64,000 nucleotides of DNA from Sporohalobacter salinus (lineage in GTDB: Bacteria > Bacillota > Halanaerobiia > Halobacteroidales > Acetohalobiaceae). The notes beneath the pieces are model-generated. The model saw only the letters and a program-made list of their open reading frames with translations, ran no database searches and had not been told where the DNA came from. A program made the position numbers and the translations under genes. The stretch is from NCBI RefSeq assembly GCF_016908635.1, contig NZ_JAFBEG010000003.1:62001-126000 (forward strand). Direction: 5' to 3'. Below, piece by piece: positions 54,020-60,670 of this stretch. Within the stretch, counting starts at the first letter, position 1. Each line of letters opens with the position of its first letter.

Positions 54020-55435
54020 ATGTTAGAAGAGCGGTTTATTAATCAAATTAGGCGGGAGATTATAGGTGTTGGTACCAAAGTACCTGTTCGCAACGGACGA
54101 CATTTTAAGTATATAAATTTTGATAATGCTGCCAGTACTCCAATCTTTAGAAAAGTTTATTATAAGGTTAAGGAATTTTTAAATTGGTATTCTAATGTCC
54201 ACCGAGGTTCTGGTTTTAAGTCACAACTTGCTACTGAAGTTTATGATAAAATTCGCAAATTAGTTGCTAATTTTGTCGGGGCTAATTTCGAAGATAATAG
54301 AATTATCTTTCTAAAGAATACTACTGAAGCAATTAATAAGTTGGCAACTACTCTTAATTTAACTAAAGATGATGTAGTAATAACTACTCCAATGGAGCAT
54401 CATTCTAATCTTTTACCCTGGCGGGATAAGGCGGAAGTAGTCTATACTAAGTTAGATGAAGATGGAAAATTAGATATTAATGATTTAGAGAAAAAATTAG
54501 TTACTTATGAATCTCGAGTAGAGTTAGTAGCAGTTACTGGTGCATCAAATGTTACTGGATATCTTAATCCAATTCATAAGATAGCGAGGTTGGCTCATAA
54601 ATATAATAGTCAGATTTTAGTCGATGGAGCTCAACTTATTCCTCATCGACCTGTAGATATGAAGGATAATTCGAAGGCAGAGCATATTGATTATCTGGCC
54701 TTTTCAGCTCATAAAATGTATGCTCCATTAGGTTGTGGAGTGTTAATAGGACCAAAGAGTAGTTTTGCTGGTCAAAAGCCAGACTATAGCGGTGGAGGAA
54801 CAATTAAAGCTGTTACTTTAGATGATGTGATCTGGGCTGAATCACCAGATAAAGAAGAAGCAGGAACCCCTAATATTATCGGAGCTGTAGCTTTAGGTGC
54901 TAGTATTAAGATGATCAAAAAAATAGGTTGGAAGTCATTAATCGAACAGGAAGAAAGATTAAGAAAATATTTATTAAAGCAGTTACAGCAGTTAGAAGGG
55001 GTAAAGTTATATGGAGCAATGATTAAGGAAATTCCTAAAAAGCAAGTAGGGGTGATTTCTTTTAATCTTGAATCGCTTCATCATTCATTAGTAGCTGCTA
55101 TTCTTAGTAAGGAGTGGGGAATTGGAGTAAGAAGTGGTTGTTTTTGTGCTCAGCCTTATTTACACCGTTTATTGGATTTATCTAAAAACAAAGTAGAAGA
55201 ATATAAGGAAAAATTAGTGAGGAATGAAAATATTAAACGGCCAGGGTTGGTGCGAGTTAGTTTCGGCTGTTATAATACAAGTAAGGAAGTAAAGCGTTTA
55301 ATTAAAGGAGTACAATCTATTATTGAGCGTCAAGAGAATGGTTTTGATTTTACTACTGAGTATGAGTTTGATTCGGAAAGTGGAGAATATAGACCAAAAG
55401 AGGAAGTTAATCTTAGGAAATATTTCAAATTATAA
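54020..55435 (+). CDS. Class-V aminotransferase, cysteine desulfurase-like
   Basis: A 471-aa PLP enzyme of the SufS/Csd type. The internal aldimine lysine is Lys232 in SAHKMYAPLG, the active-site cysteines are Cys374/Cys376 in RSGCFCAQP, and the PLP-phosphate contact TGASNVTG is near 173. It is about 60 residues longer than SufS, mainly a C-terminal extension ending in GEYRPKEEVNLRKYF. No suf/isc scaffold genes are near, so sulfur donation for another purpose, or selenocysteine/cysteine lyase activity, is equally possible. A G7 run forms its ribosome site. Confidence 0.88.
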   Translation: MLEERFINQIRREIIGVGTKVPVRNGRHFKYINFDNAASTPIFRKVYYKVKEFLNWYSNVHRGSGFKSQLATEVYDKIRKLVANFVGANFEDNRIIFLKNTTEAINKLATTLNLTKDDVVITTPMEHHSNLLPWRDKAEVVYTKLDEDGKLDINDLEKKLVTYESRVELVAVTGASNVTGYLNPIHKIARLAHKYNSQILVDGAQLIPHRPVDMKDNSKAEHIDYLAFSAHKMYAPLGCGVLIGPKSSFAGQKPDYSGGGTIKAVTLDDVIWAESPDKEEAGTPNIIGAVALGASIKMIKKIGWKSLIEQEERLRKYLLKQLQQLEGVKLYGAMIKEIPKKQVGVISFNLESLHHSLVAAILSKEWGIGVRSGCFCAQPYLHRLLDLSKNKVEEYKEKLVRNENIKRPGLVRVSFGCYNTSKEVKRLIKGVQSIIERQENGFDFTTEYEFDSESGEYRPKEEVNLRKYFKL

Positions 55436-55519
55436 ATTAAAGTGGAATGGCAAAATTAATAAGTTTTTCCTGGTTATTAATTGAATAATTTAAATTATAT
55501 AATAAGGAGTGGTTTTAAG

Positions 55520-56251
55520 ATGAGTAAAGGAATGAATATCTATCATCTATATCACAGCGGAGTTTATTTGGAGACGGAGAATTATAGTTTAGTTTTTGAT
55601 TATTATAATGACCGACCTAAGAATGGAGAAAGAATAATTGAGAATGGCATTTTAACGACAGATGAGTTAGCTACGAATGATAATGTACTAGTCTTTGTCA
55701 GCCATAATCATGGGGATCACTTTAATCCTGTTATCTTTGATTGGGAAGAAGAGCTAGATGATATAGAGTACATATTAAGTGATGATGTACGTGCTAAAGA
55801 TAAGGAAAATCGATATAAGATGGGTAAATATCAGGAACTTAAGTTAGATGATGTCTATATTGAGACTTATGGTACAACTGATCAAGGAGTTTCTTTTTAT
55901 GTGGAAGTAGATGGTTTTAATATTTTTCATTCGGGAGATTTAAACTGGTGGCATTGGAAGAAGTTTACGCCAAAGGAGCGCAAACAAGAAGAAGTTGAAT
56001 TTAAAAGGGAGTTAGATAAATTAAAAGGTAAGAAGATTGATGTAGCTTTTGTTCCGGTTGATCATAGATTGGAGGAGTATTACTATTTAGCTGGACGTTA
56101 TTTTGCTGAAAGAATTAAGCCAGAATTGATTGTACCGATTCATTTTTGCGATAATTTTTATGTTACTAGTGATTTCACGGAAGAAATTGCTGACTTAGCA
56201 GTTAATACTGTAGAGATAACAGGTAGAGGTGAGAAAATCATATTTGAATAA
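55520..56251 (+). CDS. Metallo-beta-lactamase-fold hydrolase
   Basis: A 243-aa MBL-fold protein with the metal motif SHNHGDHF (HxHxDH) near residue 62, FHSGDLNWWHW near 135, VDHR near 175 and PIHFCDNF near 203. It resembles the UlaG/RomA-like L-ascorbate-lactonase or phosphodiesterase group, but the substrate cannot be told. The start is ATG 55520 because AAGGAGTGG lies 8 bases upstream; the longer frame from 55481 would include that site. Confidence 0.85.
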   Translation: MSKGMNIYHLYHSGVYLETENYSLVFDYYNDRPKNGERIIENGILTTDELATNDNVLVFVSHNHGDHFNPVIFDWEEELDDIEYILSDDVRAKDKENRYKMGKYQELKLDDVYIETYGTTDQGVSFYVEVDGFNIFHSGDLNWWHWKKFTPKERKQEEVEFKRELDKLKGKKIDVAFVPVDHRLEEYYYLAGRYFAERIKPELIVPIHFCDNFYVTSDFTEEIADLAVNTVEITGRGEKIIFE

Positions 56252-56252
56252 T

Positions 56253-56411
56253 TTATTTATTTTTTTCTAGAAAATCGTGAATTTTTTTAGCTGATTTGCC
56301 TTTTAATAAATAATTAGTCTCATTTAACATTTGTCGTTCATTAACGGGTTTATTTTCTGATGAATTAGTTAGTCTTACCAGTAAGCCAATAATTTTATTA
56401 TCATTTTCCAT
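56253..56411 (-). CDS. Small protein of 52 aa, function unknown
   Basis: This ORF has an ideal AAAAAAGGAGGA ribosome site 7 bases before ATG 56411 and ends with TAA one base after the stop of the convergent MBL gene. It codes for a hydrophilic protein with many Asn and Lys and a short hydrophobic stretch (IIGLLVRL at 7-14); no Cys, no membrane helix. No homologue is recognised. The ribosome site, tight packing against the neighbour and normal codon use support a real gene. Confidence 0.62.
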   Translation of the reverse strand: MENDNKIIGLLVRLTNSSENKPVNERQMLNETNYLLKGKSAKKIHDFLEKNK

Positions 56412-56541
56412 TATAATTCCTCCTTTTTTATTATGATGACATTAGATGTGGTTTCTTATTATATAATATTTAAAGATAGTGATTTATAGAGTTGATTTTA
56501 AATTATGATACATTATTAAATAAAAGTAAAGAGTGGTGTAC

Positions 56542-57132
56542 ATGGTGAGTACAATAGATTATTATAACAAATATGCAGAAAAATATTATGAAAATACAGT
56601 TAAGGTAGATATGACTTTTATTTATCAGGAATTTTTAGCTTATGTCAAAGAAGGAGGACATATTTTAGATTTAGGATGCGGTTCAGGAAGGGATAGTCTT
56701 TATTTTTTGAATTATAATTATCAGGTGACAGCAATAGATGGTTCTAAAGAATTAGTTCGATTGAGTTCACAACTGCTTGGCCAGGAAGTTCTACATATAA
56801 AGTTTAGTGAGGTTGAATTCACATCAGAATTTGATGGGATCTGGGCTTGTGCTTCTCTACTTCATGTCAGTAAAGAAAAAATCGAATCGGTTTTGAGCAG
56901 ATTAGCAATAGCTTTAGTCAAAAATGGAATAATGTATATATCATTTAAATATGGTGATCAAGAGATTAAGCGGGATGATGGCAGATTATTTAATTATTAT
57001 GATGGGAATTCTTTTTTAAAATTAAAGAAAAAAATTAAAAGGTTAGAAATTATCAAGAGGTGGAAAACAATCGATGCAAGAAAAGATAAAAAAGATGAAT
57101 ATTGGTTTAATGTTTTACTAAAAAAGGTATAA
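56542..57132 (+). CDS. Class-I SAM-dependent methyltransferase
   Basis: A 196-aa small-molecule methyltransferase type protein with the SAM loop HILDLGCGSGRDSLYF near residue 42, an acidic end of beta-2 (AIDGSKEL near 67), and FDGIWACASLLHV near 98. The pattern resembles TehB/Tam-like methyltransferases. ATG 56542 with AAAGAGTGG upstream is chosen; GTG 56533 lies within that site. The substrate is unknown and neighbours give no clue. A hairpin terminator follows. Confidence 0.85.
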   Translation: MVSTIDYYNKYAEKYYENTVKVDMTFIYQEFLAYVKEGGHILDLGCGSGRDSLYFLNYNYQVTAIDGSKELVRLSSQLLGQEVLHIKFSEVEFTSEFDGIWACASLLHVSKEKIESVLSRLAIALVKNGIMYISFKYGDQEIKRDDGRLFNYYDGNSFLKLKKKIKRLEIIKRWKTIDARKDKKDEYWFNVLLKKV

Positions 57133-57154
57133 TAATATTATTAGCTATTAGATG

Positions 57155-57191
57155 ACTCCAGAACTTATAATATCAGTTTTGGAGTTTTTTA
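57155..57191 (+). terminator. Terminator after methyltransferase gene
   Basis: ACTCCAGAAC pairs with GTTTTGGAGT (one G-U) and is followed by TTTTT. Confidence 0.85.
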
Positions 57192-57334
57192 GTCATAAAA
57201 ATCTTTCTTTTCTAATATTGATAAATAAATGTGCTTCATTTATCGATTATTAAAATTAAAGTTATTTTCATAGAATATTTATAATTAGAATTAGTGATAG
57301 TAGGATTTAATACTTACAGATATTAAGCAAAAAT

Positions 57335-57407
57335 GATGTATAGGTTTGAACGACAAGTTTGTAAGAGTGTCATATCTTGTCAAGTATCTGTTGAACCTAT
57401 GACCATC
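57335..57407 (+). ncRNA. Candidate structured leader RNA of ankyrin gene
   Basis: Nested complementary segments are visible in order: GATG/CATC (57335-57338, 57404-57407), ATAGGTT/AACCTAT (57340-57346, 57394-57400), AAC/GTT, and GACAAG/CTTGTC (57352-57357, 57376-57381). The closing stems leave an 18-base apical loop and an 8-base bulge. It ends 35 bases before the ankyrin gene start. It does not match any riboswitch I can name. Confidence 0.4.
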
Positions 57408-57441
57408 TTTAGTAAAATATTATGATAAGGAGGCCTTAGTA

Positions 57442-58029
57442 TTGTCAATTTCATTAGAACAGTTGGAAACTGTTAGAAGAGATATGAGTATAGATAACGT
57501 AGATGGACAATTAAATGATAATGATATGGAACAGATTTGGAGGTTAGAACAAGCTTTAAAACAGAATTATACTTTGCCAGAGATAAGATTTGTGATTGAA
57601 AGTGGAATTAATATTAATAAGCGGTTAAAGGATGAATATACTTTATTGATGGTAGCAGCTCAATGTAATGATGATCCAGAAGTAATTACTGGATTAATAA
57701 ATAAAGGAGCTAAAGTACAGGCAGTAGATAAGTATGGTGAAACAGCTTTGATTAAAGCTGCCGGATGGACAGATAATTCAGAAGTAATTGTGAGATTGAT
57801 ATTTCATGGTGCTAAAGTGAATTATAGTGTAGCAGACTGCGGCTATACTCCGCTGATGATAGCAGCTGCTCAGAATAATAATTCTGAAGTAGCTGCCGAA
57901 CTTATTAAACAGGGAGCAGATATTGAATATGAATTTAATGGACGAACGGCAGTTGATTTTGCTGATGAAAATACTGCTCTTAAAGGTAGTGAGGTTTATC
58001 AGAGATTGAAAATAAGCAGTGCTGATTAA
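57442..58029 (+). CDS. Ankyrin-repeat protein
   Basis: A 195-aa protein with about 60 unique N-terminal residues followed by three to four ankyrin repeats: YTLLMVAAQCNDDPEVITGL (about 66-98), GETALIKAAGWTDNSEVI (about 99-131), GYTPLMIAAAQNNNSEVAAE (about 134-168) and a partial GRTAVDFADENT. Ankyrin repeats bind other proteins; no partner can be named. The start is TTG 57442 with AAGGAGG 8 bases upstream. The stop codon lies inside a perfect terminator hairpin. Confidence 0.9.
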   Translation: MSISLEQLETVRRDMSIDNVDGQLNDNDMEQIWRLEQALKQNYTLPEIRFVIESGININKRLKDEYTLLMVAAQCNDDPEVITGLINKGAKVQAVDKYGETALIKAAGWTDNSEVIVRLIFHGAKVNYSVADCGYTPLMIAAAQNNNSEVAAELIKQGADIEYEFNGRTAVDFADENTALKGSEVYQRLKISSAD

Positions 58030-58046
58030 TCAGCACTGCTTATTTT
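58011..58046 (+). terminator. Terminator overlapping 3' end of ankyrin gene
   Basis: AATAAGCAGTGCTGATT and its exact complement make a 17-bp stem, followed by TTTT. The TAA stop at 58027-58029 is within the hairpin. Confidence 0.95.
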
Positions 58047-58216
58047 TTGATTTCATTTTTCATTTCTGGAATTGGATTAGTAATTTTTATTAATTTACGG
58101 ATATAATATGACTGAAAAGTGATGATTTTGGTTATGTTGAAATGCAGGAGCTTTGATTTTTATCTAGAATTTCGTGTTTGGTATTAATATAATTAGCAAA
58201 GGGGGGATTAACTATT

Positions 58217-58411
58217 ATGGAATGTACAATAGAGAAAAATAAGGAAAATTGCAATTGTACCTACAGCCCCTGTCCCCGTAAGGGAAATTGCTGTGAATGT
58301 ATTGCTTATCACCGCAAAAAGGATGAACTACCGGCCTGTTTCTTTTCAGATGAAGTAGAAAAGACTTATGACCGGTCTATTGAGCGTTTCATAGCATATC
58401 ATTCCGAATAA
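58217..58411 (+). CDS. DUF6485-like small cysteine-rich protein
   Basis: A 64-aa protein with six Cys in its first 30 residues ([21 protein letters not shown]) and a conserved-looking LPACFF at 38-43. This fits the DUF6485 family, presumed metal-binding, function unknown. The ribosome site is a G6 tract (58201-58206) 10 bases before ATG 58217. thpR starts 12 bases after it, so they probably form an operon. Confidence 0.85.
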   Translation: MECTIEKNKENCNCTYSPCPRKGNCCECIAYHRKKDELPACFFSDEVEKTYDRSIERFIAYHSE

Positions 58412-58423
58412 GGGGGGGCAAAT

Positions 58424-58981
58424 TTGCGTTTGTTTATAGCTATTGATTTAGTTAATAAAGATGTGAAAAATAAACTAGTTGATGTGCAAAGAGAAATTAA
58501 AGAGTTACATGCTGGCAAGATAAAGTTAGTAAAGCCCGAGAATTTTCATTTAACGCTGAAATTTTTGGGAGAAGTAGAGGATACTGAAATCGATAAATTA
58601 AAAAAATTACTTAAAGAATTTAAAGATTATTCGCAATGTGATATTGCTGTTAGGGATTTAGGGGTATTTCCCCATTATGGATATATGAAAGTAATTTGGG
58701 CAGGATTAGAAAATAATGAAATTTTACAGGAAATCAAGTCTAAATTCGAGGACAAGTTTGTTAAACTAGGATTTGATAGAGATAAGAGAGAGTTTCATCC
58801 CCACCTTACTATCGGAAGAGTCAAAAATATTTGGGCAAAGGATAAGTTAGTGAATACCTTAAAAGATTTTAAAGACCAAGAATTTGGTAAATTAACGATA
58901 GATAAATTAAAATTGAAAAAAAGCACTTTAACCTCCGATGGACCGGTTTATGAAACTATAAGTGAAGTGAAATTAGATTAA
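58424..58981 (+). CDS. thpR: RNA 2',3'-cyclic phosphodiesterase (2H family)
   Basis: ThpR opens RNA 2',3'-cyclic phosphates. The 185-aa protein has both HxT motifs of the 2H superfamily: FHLTLKF at 41-47 and HPHLTIGR at 125-132, and the LRLFIAIDL-type N-terminus. The start is TTG 58424, 5 bases behind a G7 run that acts as ribosome site; no ATG is near. It follows the DUF6485-like gene and is followed by a terminator. Confidence 0.94.
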   Translation: MRLFIAIDLVNKDVKNKLVDVQREIKELHAGKIKLVKPENFHLTLKFLGEVEDTEIDKLKKLLKEFKDYSQCDIAVRDLGVFPHYGYMKVIWAGLENNEILQEIKSKFEDKFVKLGFDRDKREFHPHLTIGRVKNIWAKDKLVNTLKDFKDQEFGKLTIDKLKLKKSTLTSDGPVYETISEVKLD

Positions 58982-59010
58982 ATCTCTGGATTTTTTCCAG
59001 AGATTTTTTT
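58981..59010 (+). terminator. Terminator after thpR
   Basis: AATCTCTGG and CCAGAGATT pair around TTTTTT-containing sequence and are followed by a T run. The hairpin begins at the thpR stop. Confidence 0.94.
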
Positions 59011-59021
59011 ATTATCTGATA

Positions 59022-59049
59022 TTGACATTTCATTTTAGTTTTCTATAAC
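59022..59049 (+). promoter_or_regulatory. Promoter of Cys-rich peptide/permease module
   Basis: TTGACA (59022-59027) and TATAAC (59044-59049) have a 16-base spacer. The operator-like palindrome overlaps the -10 and start region. Confidence 0.75.
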
Positions 59050-59073
59050 TTAATTAAGTGAATACTTAATTAA
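59048..59073 (+). promoter_or_regulatory. Candidate ArsR operator 1
   Basis: TTAATTAAGT, 4 bases, ACTTAATTAA form a perfect 10-bp inverted repeat at 59050-59073; its left part also forms the 12-base palindrome ACTTAATTAAGT (59048-59059). Its place over the transcription start is typical for ArsR/SmtB repressors. A near copy lies before the arsR-like gene. Confidence 0.7.
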
Positions 59074-59092
59074 ATTATAGGGAGGCATAATT

Positions 59093-59209
59093 ATGTGTGA
59101 TGAGTCTAAATGTGAATATCCCGAGAAATTAGAAGGTAAGCCTGGAGAATGTTCTCCAGAACAGATCGAAAAATGTCATGGGGAGGAGAGAAGCCATTCT
59201 TGTAATTAA
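59093..59209 (+). CDS. 38-aa cysteine-rich small protein
   Basis: A small ORF with a GGGAGG site 6 bases before ATG 59093. The 38 residues contain five Cys and two His (CEYPEKLEGKPGECSPEQIEKCHG and a final HSCN), which suggests metal or metalloid binding. It is the first gene behind an ArsR-type operator and is followed by two half-permeases and the repressor gene, so a sensor, chaperone or buffering role for the same ion is inferred. I cannot name the family with certainty. Confidence 0.82.
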   Translation: MCDESKCEYPEKLEGKPGECSPEQIEKCHGEERSHSCN

Positions 59210-59216
59210 TAACAGG

Positions 59217-59249
59217 TTGGAGTCTGCTCAATAGTTGAGTAGGGTCCAA
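59217..59249 (+). other. Hairpin between Cys-rich peptide gene and permease gene
   Basis: TTGGAGTCTGCTCAA pairs with TTGAGTAGGGTCCAA (one mismatch, two G-U) around TAG. Without a T-run it may tune expression between the peptide and the permeases. Confidence 0.55.
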
Positions 59250-59283
59250 TAAATACTTATTGGTTAAAAGGAGGGAAACTTTA

Positions 59284-59763
59284 TTGTTTTATATTTTAAC
59301 TTCAATTTTAATTATAATTCTTTTCTTTAAAGATCGGCAAAAGACGATAATTGGAGTTAAGAAAGGAATTAAAAAATTGACTAAAAATTTACCAGCTTTT
59401 CTTAATATGATAATTTTAGTGTCTATTTCGCTTTACTTTATTTCCGATGAAGTATTGGTTAAGTATTTAGGTCAGGGAAGTGGAGCTTCAGGATTTTTAT
59501 TAGCTAGTTTTCTAGGTTCAATTACTTTAATGCCTGGCTTTATTGCTTTTCCGTTGTCTGGTCTTTTATTAGATAAAGGAGTAAGTTATACAGTTATTGC
59601 TCTTTTTACTACTACCTTAATGATGGTAGGAATTTTAACTTATCCAGTAGAAAAGGAATTTTTTGGTTGGAAAGTAACAATTATTAGAAATGTTTTAAGC
59701 TTGTTGATAGCTTTAATTGTTTCTATATTAGTCGGGATTTTTTATAATGAGGTGATTATTTAA
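59284..59763 (+). CDS. Half-size permease A (ArsP/UPF0718-like)
   Basis: A 159-aa membrane protein with about four helices. It contains LGQGSGASG near residue 70 and TLMPGFIAFPLSG near 90, matching one half of the permease family that includes ArsP-type metalloid exporters (usually about 300 aa). TTG 59284 is chosen because AAAAGGAGG lies 9 bases upstream; the longer frame contains that site. It overlaps the second half-permease by one base (TAATG). Substrate inferred only from the ArsR context. Confidence 0.75.
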   Translation: MFYILTSILIIILFFKDRQKTIIGVKKGIKKLTKNLPAFLNMIILVSISLYFISDEVLVKYLGQGSGASGFLLASFLGSITLMPGFIAFPLSGLLLDKGVSYTVIALFTTTLMMVGILTYPVEKEFFGWKVTIIRNVLSLLIALIVSILVGIFYNEVII

Positions 59764-60284
59764 TGAATAAGGGATTGAAACGGTATCTATTAGCAATTAT
59801 ATTTTTAATTTTTATTTGTGGAAGCTTTTTATTTGGGTATGCTCCTGGTAAAGATATATATTTTAACTTTTATGATTTTCTTAGAACAATGCTAAAATTT
59901 TTACCAGCTGTTTTTATTTTGATTGGACTCTTTGATGTCTGGGTTGATAAAGAGATTATTGAAAACCATTTAGGACAGGATTCATCTGTTTCAGCTTATT
60001 TTTTGGTAATACTATTGGCAGGAACTACTGTTGGTGGATTATATATAGCATTTCCTATTGCCTATGCTCTTAGAGAAAAAGGGGCAAGACTTAGAATTAT
60101 CTTTACTTATATTGGAGCAGCAGCAATTTGTAGAATTCCAATGACACTTTTTGAAGCATCATTTGTTGGAATCAAGTTTACTATAATTAGATTATTAACT
60201 TCAATTCCTTTAGTGATTTTAACTAGTATTTTATTAGAAAAATATCTTAATAGGAGAGATTATGAGCTCAAGAGGGATTTATAA
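59763..60284 (+). CDS. Half-size permease B (ArsP/UPF0718-like)
   Basis: A 173-aa membrane protein with about five helices. It has LGQDSSVSA near residue 74 and TTVGGLYIAFPIAYALREKGA near 90, clearly paralogous to the previous gene, and a final KFTIIRLL stretch also shared with it (KVTIIRNV). The two probably pair to form one transporter. Overlap by one base with half A points to 1:1 expression. Full-length ArsP-like permeases are single chains; here the gene is split into two. Confidence 0.78.
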   Translation: MNKGLKRYLLAIIFLIFICGSFLFGYAPGKDIYFNFYDFLRTMLKFLPAVFILIGLFDVWVDKEIIENHLGQDSSVSAYFLVILLAGTTVGGLYIAFPIAYALREKGARLRIIFTYIGAAAICRIPMTLFEASFVGIKFTIIRLLTSIPLVILTSILLEKYLNRRDYELKRDL

Positions 60285-60293
60285 TAAATTAGG

Positions 60294-60322
60294 TTGTCCA
60301 TTTTTTCATATTACTATATAAT
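60294..60322 (+). promoter_or_regulatory. Promoter of arsR-like gene
   Basis: TTGTCC (60294-60299) and TATAAT (60317-60322) with a 17-base spacer lie just upstream of an operator-like site. This gives the regulator its own promoter within the module. Confidence 0.65.
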
Positions 60323-60328
60323 TTAAAT

Positions 60329-60339
60329 ACTAATTAAGT
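60329..60339 (+). promoter_or_regulatory. Candidate ArsR operator 2
   Basis: ACTAATTAAGT differs from ACTTAATTAAGT of operator 1 by one missing T. It lies at the expected transcription start of the arsR-like gene, which points to autoregulation. Confidence 0.6.
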
Positions 60340-60356
60340 CAACAGGGGTGATTATA

Positions 60357-60662
60357 CTGCAAGAACTACTTACTAGTCTAAAAGCAATTGCTGATGAAAA
60401 AAGATTGAAGTTATTAACTTTACTTTTAAAACAAGACTATTGTGTTGGAGCTTTGGCTAAAGAATTAGGAATTTCTAAATCTGCTGTTTCACAGCATCTA
60501 AAAGTTCTTAGAAAATCTGGACTTGTCAGTGGTGAAAAGAGAGGTTATTGGGTCCATTATTCTGTTCAGGAAGATAAATTAATAAAATTATCAGAGAAAT
60601 TAAAAGAACTTATTCCTGGTTCCAATTTTCAATCAAATGGATGCTGTCATTATTCTGATTGA
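60357..60662 (+). CDS. ArsR/SmtB-family metalloregulator
   Basis: A winged-helix repressor of about 101 aa. The helix-turn-helix is seen in LAKELGISKSAVSQHLKVLRKSGLV (about 32-56) and the wing in GEKRGYWVHYSV. Cys residues lie in YCVGALAKEL (the alpha-3 place of ArsR-type sensors, but with one Cys only) and as CC in the C-terminal NGCCHYSD, so metal or metalloid sensing is likely. CTG 60357 fits the spacing to AGGGG better than GTG 60348, which overlaps it; both are possible. It ends 8 bases from a convergent gene. Confidence 0.88.
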   Translation: MQELLTSLKAIADEKRLKLLTLLLKQDYCVGALAKELGISKSAVSQHLKVLRKSGLVSGEKRGYWVHYSVQEDKLIKLSEKLKELIPGSNFQSNGCCHYSD

Positions 60663-60670
60663 TCTAGTAA

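Larger units (their letters stand above)
57133..57441. other. 309-base intergenic region with structured leader
   Basis: It holds the terminator of the methyltransferase gene (57155-57191), then AT-rich sequence, and the structured element at 57335-57407 in front of the ankyrin gene. No other coding potential was found. Confidence 0.65.
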
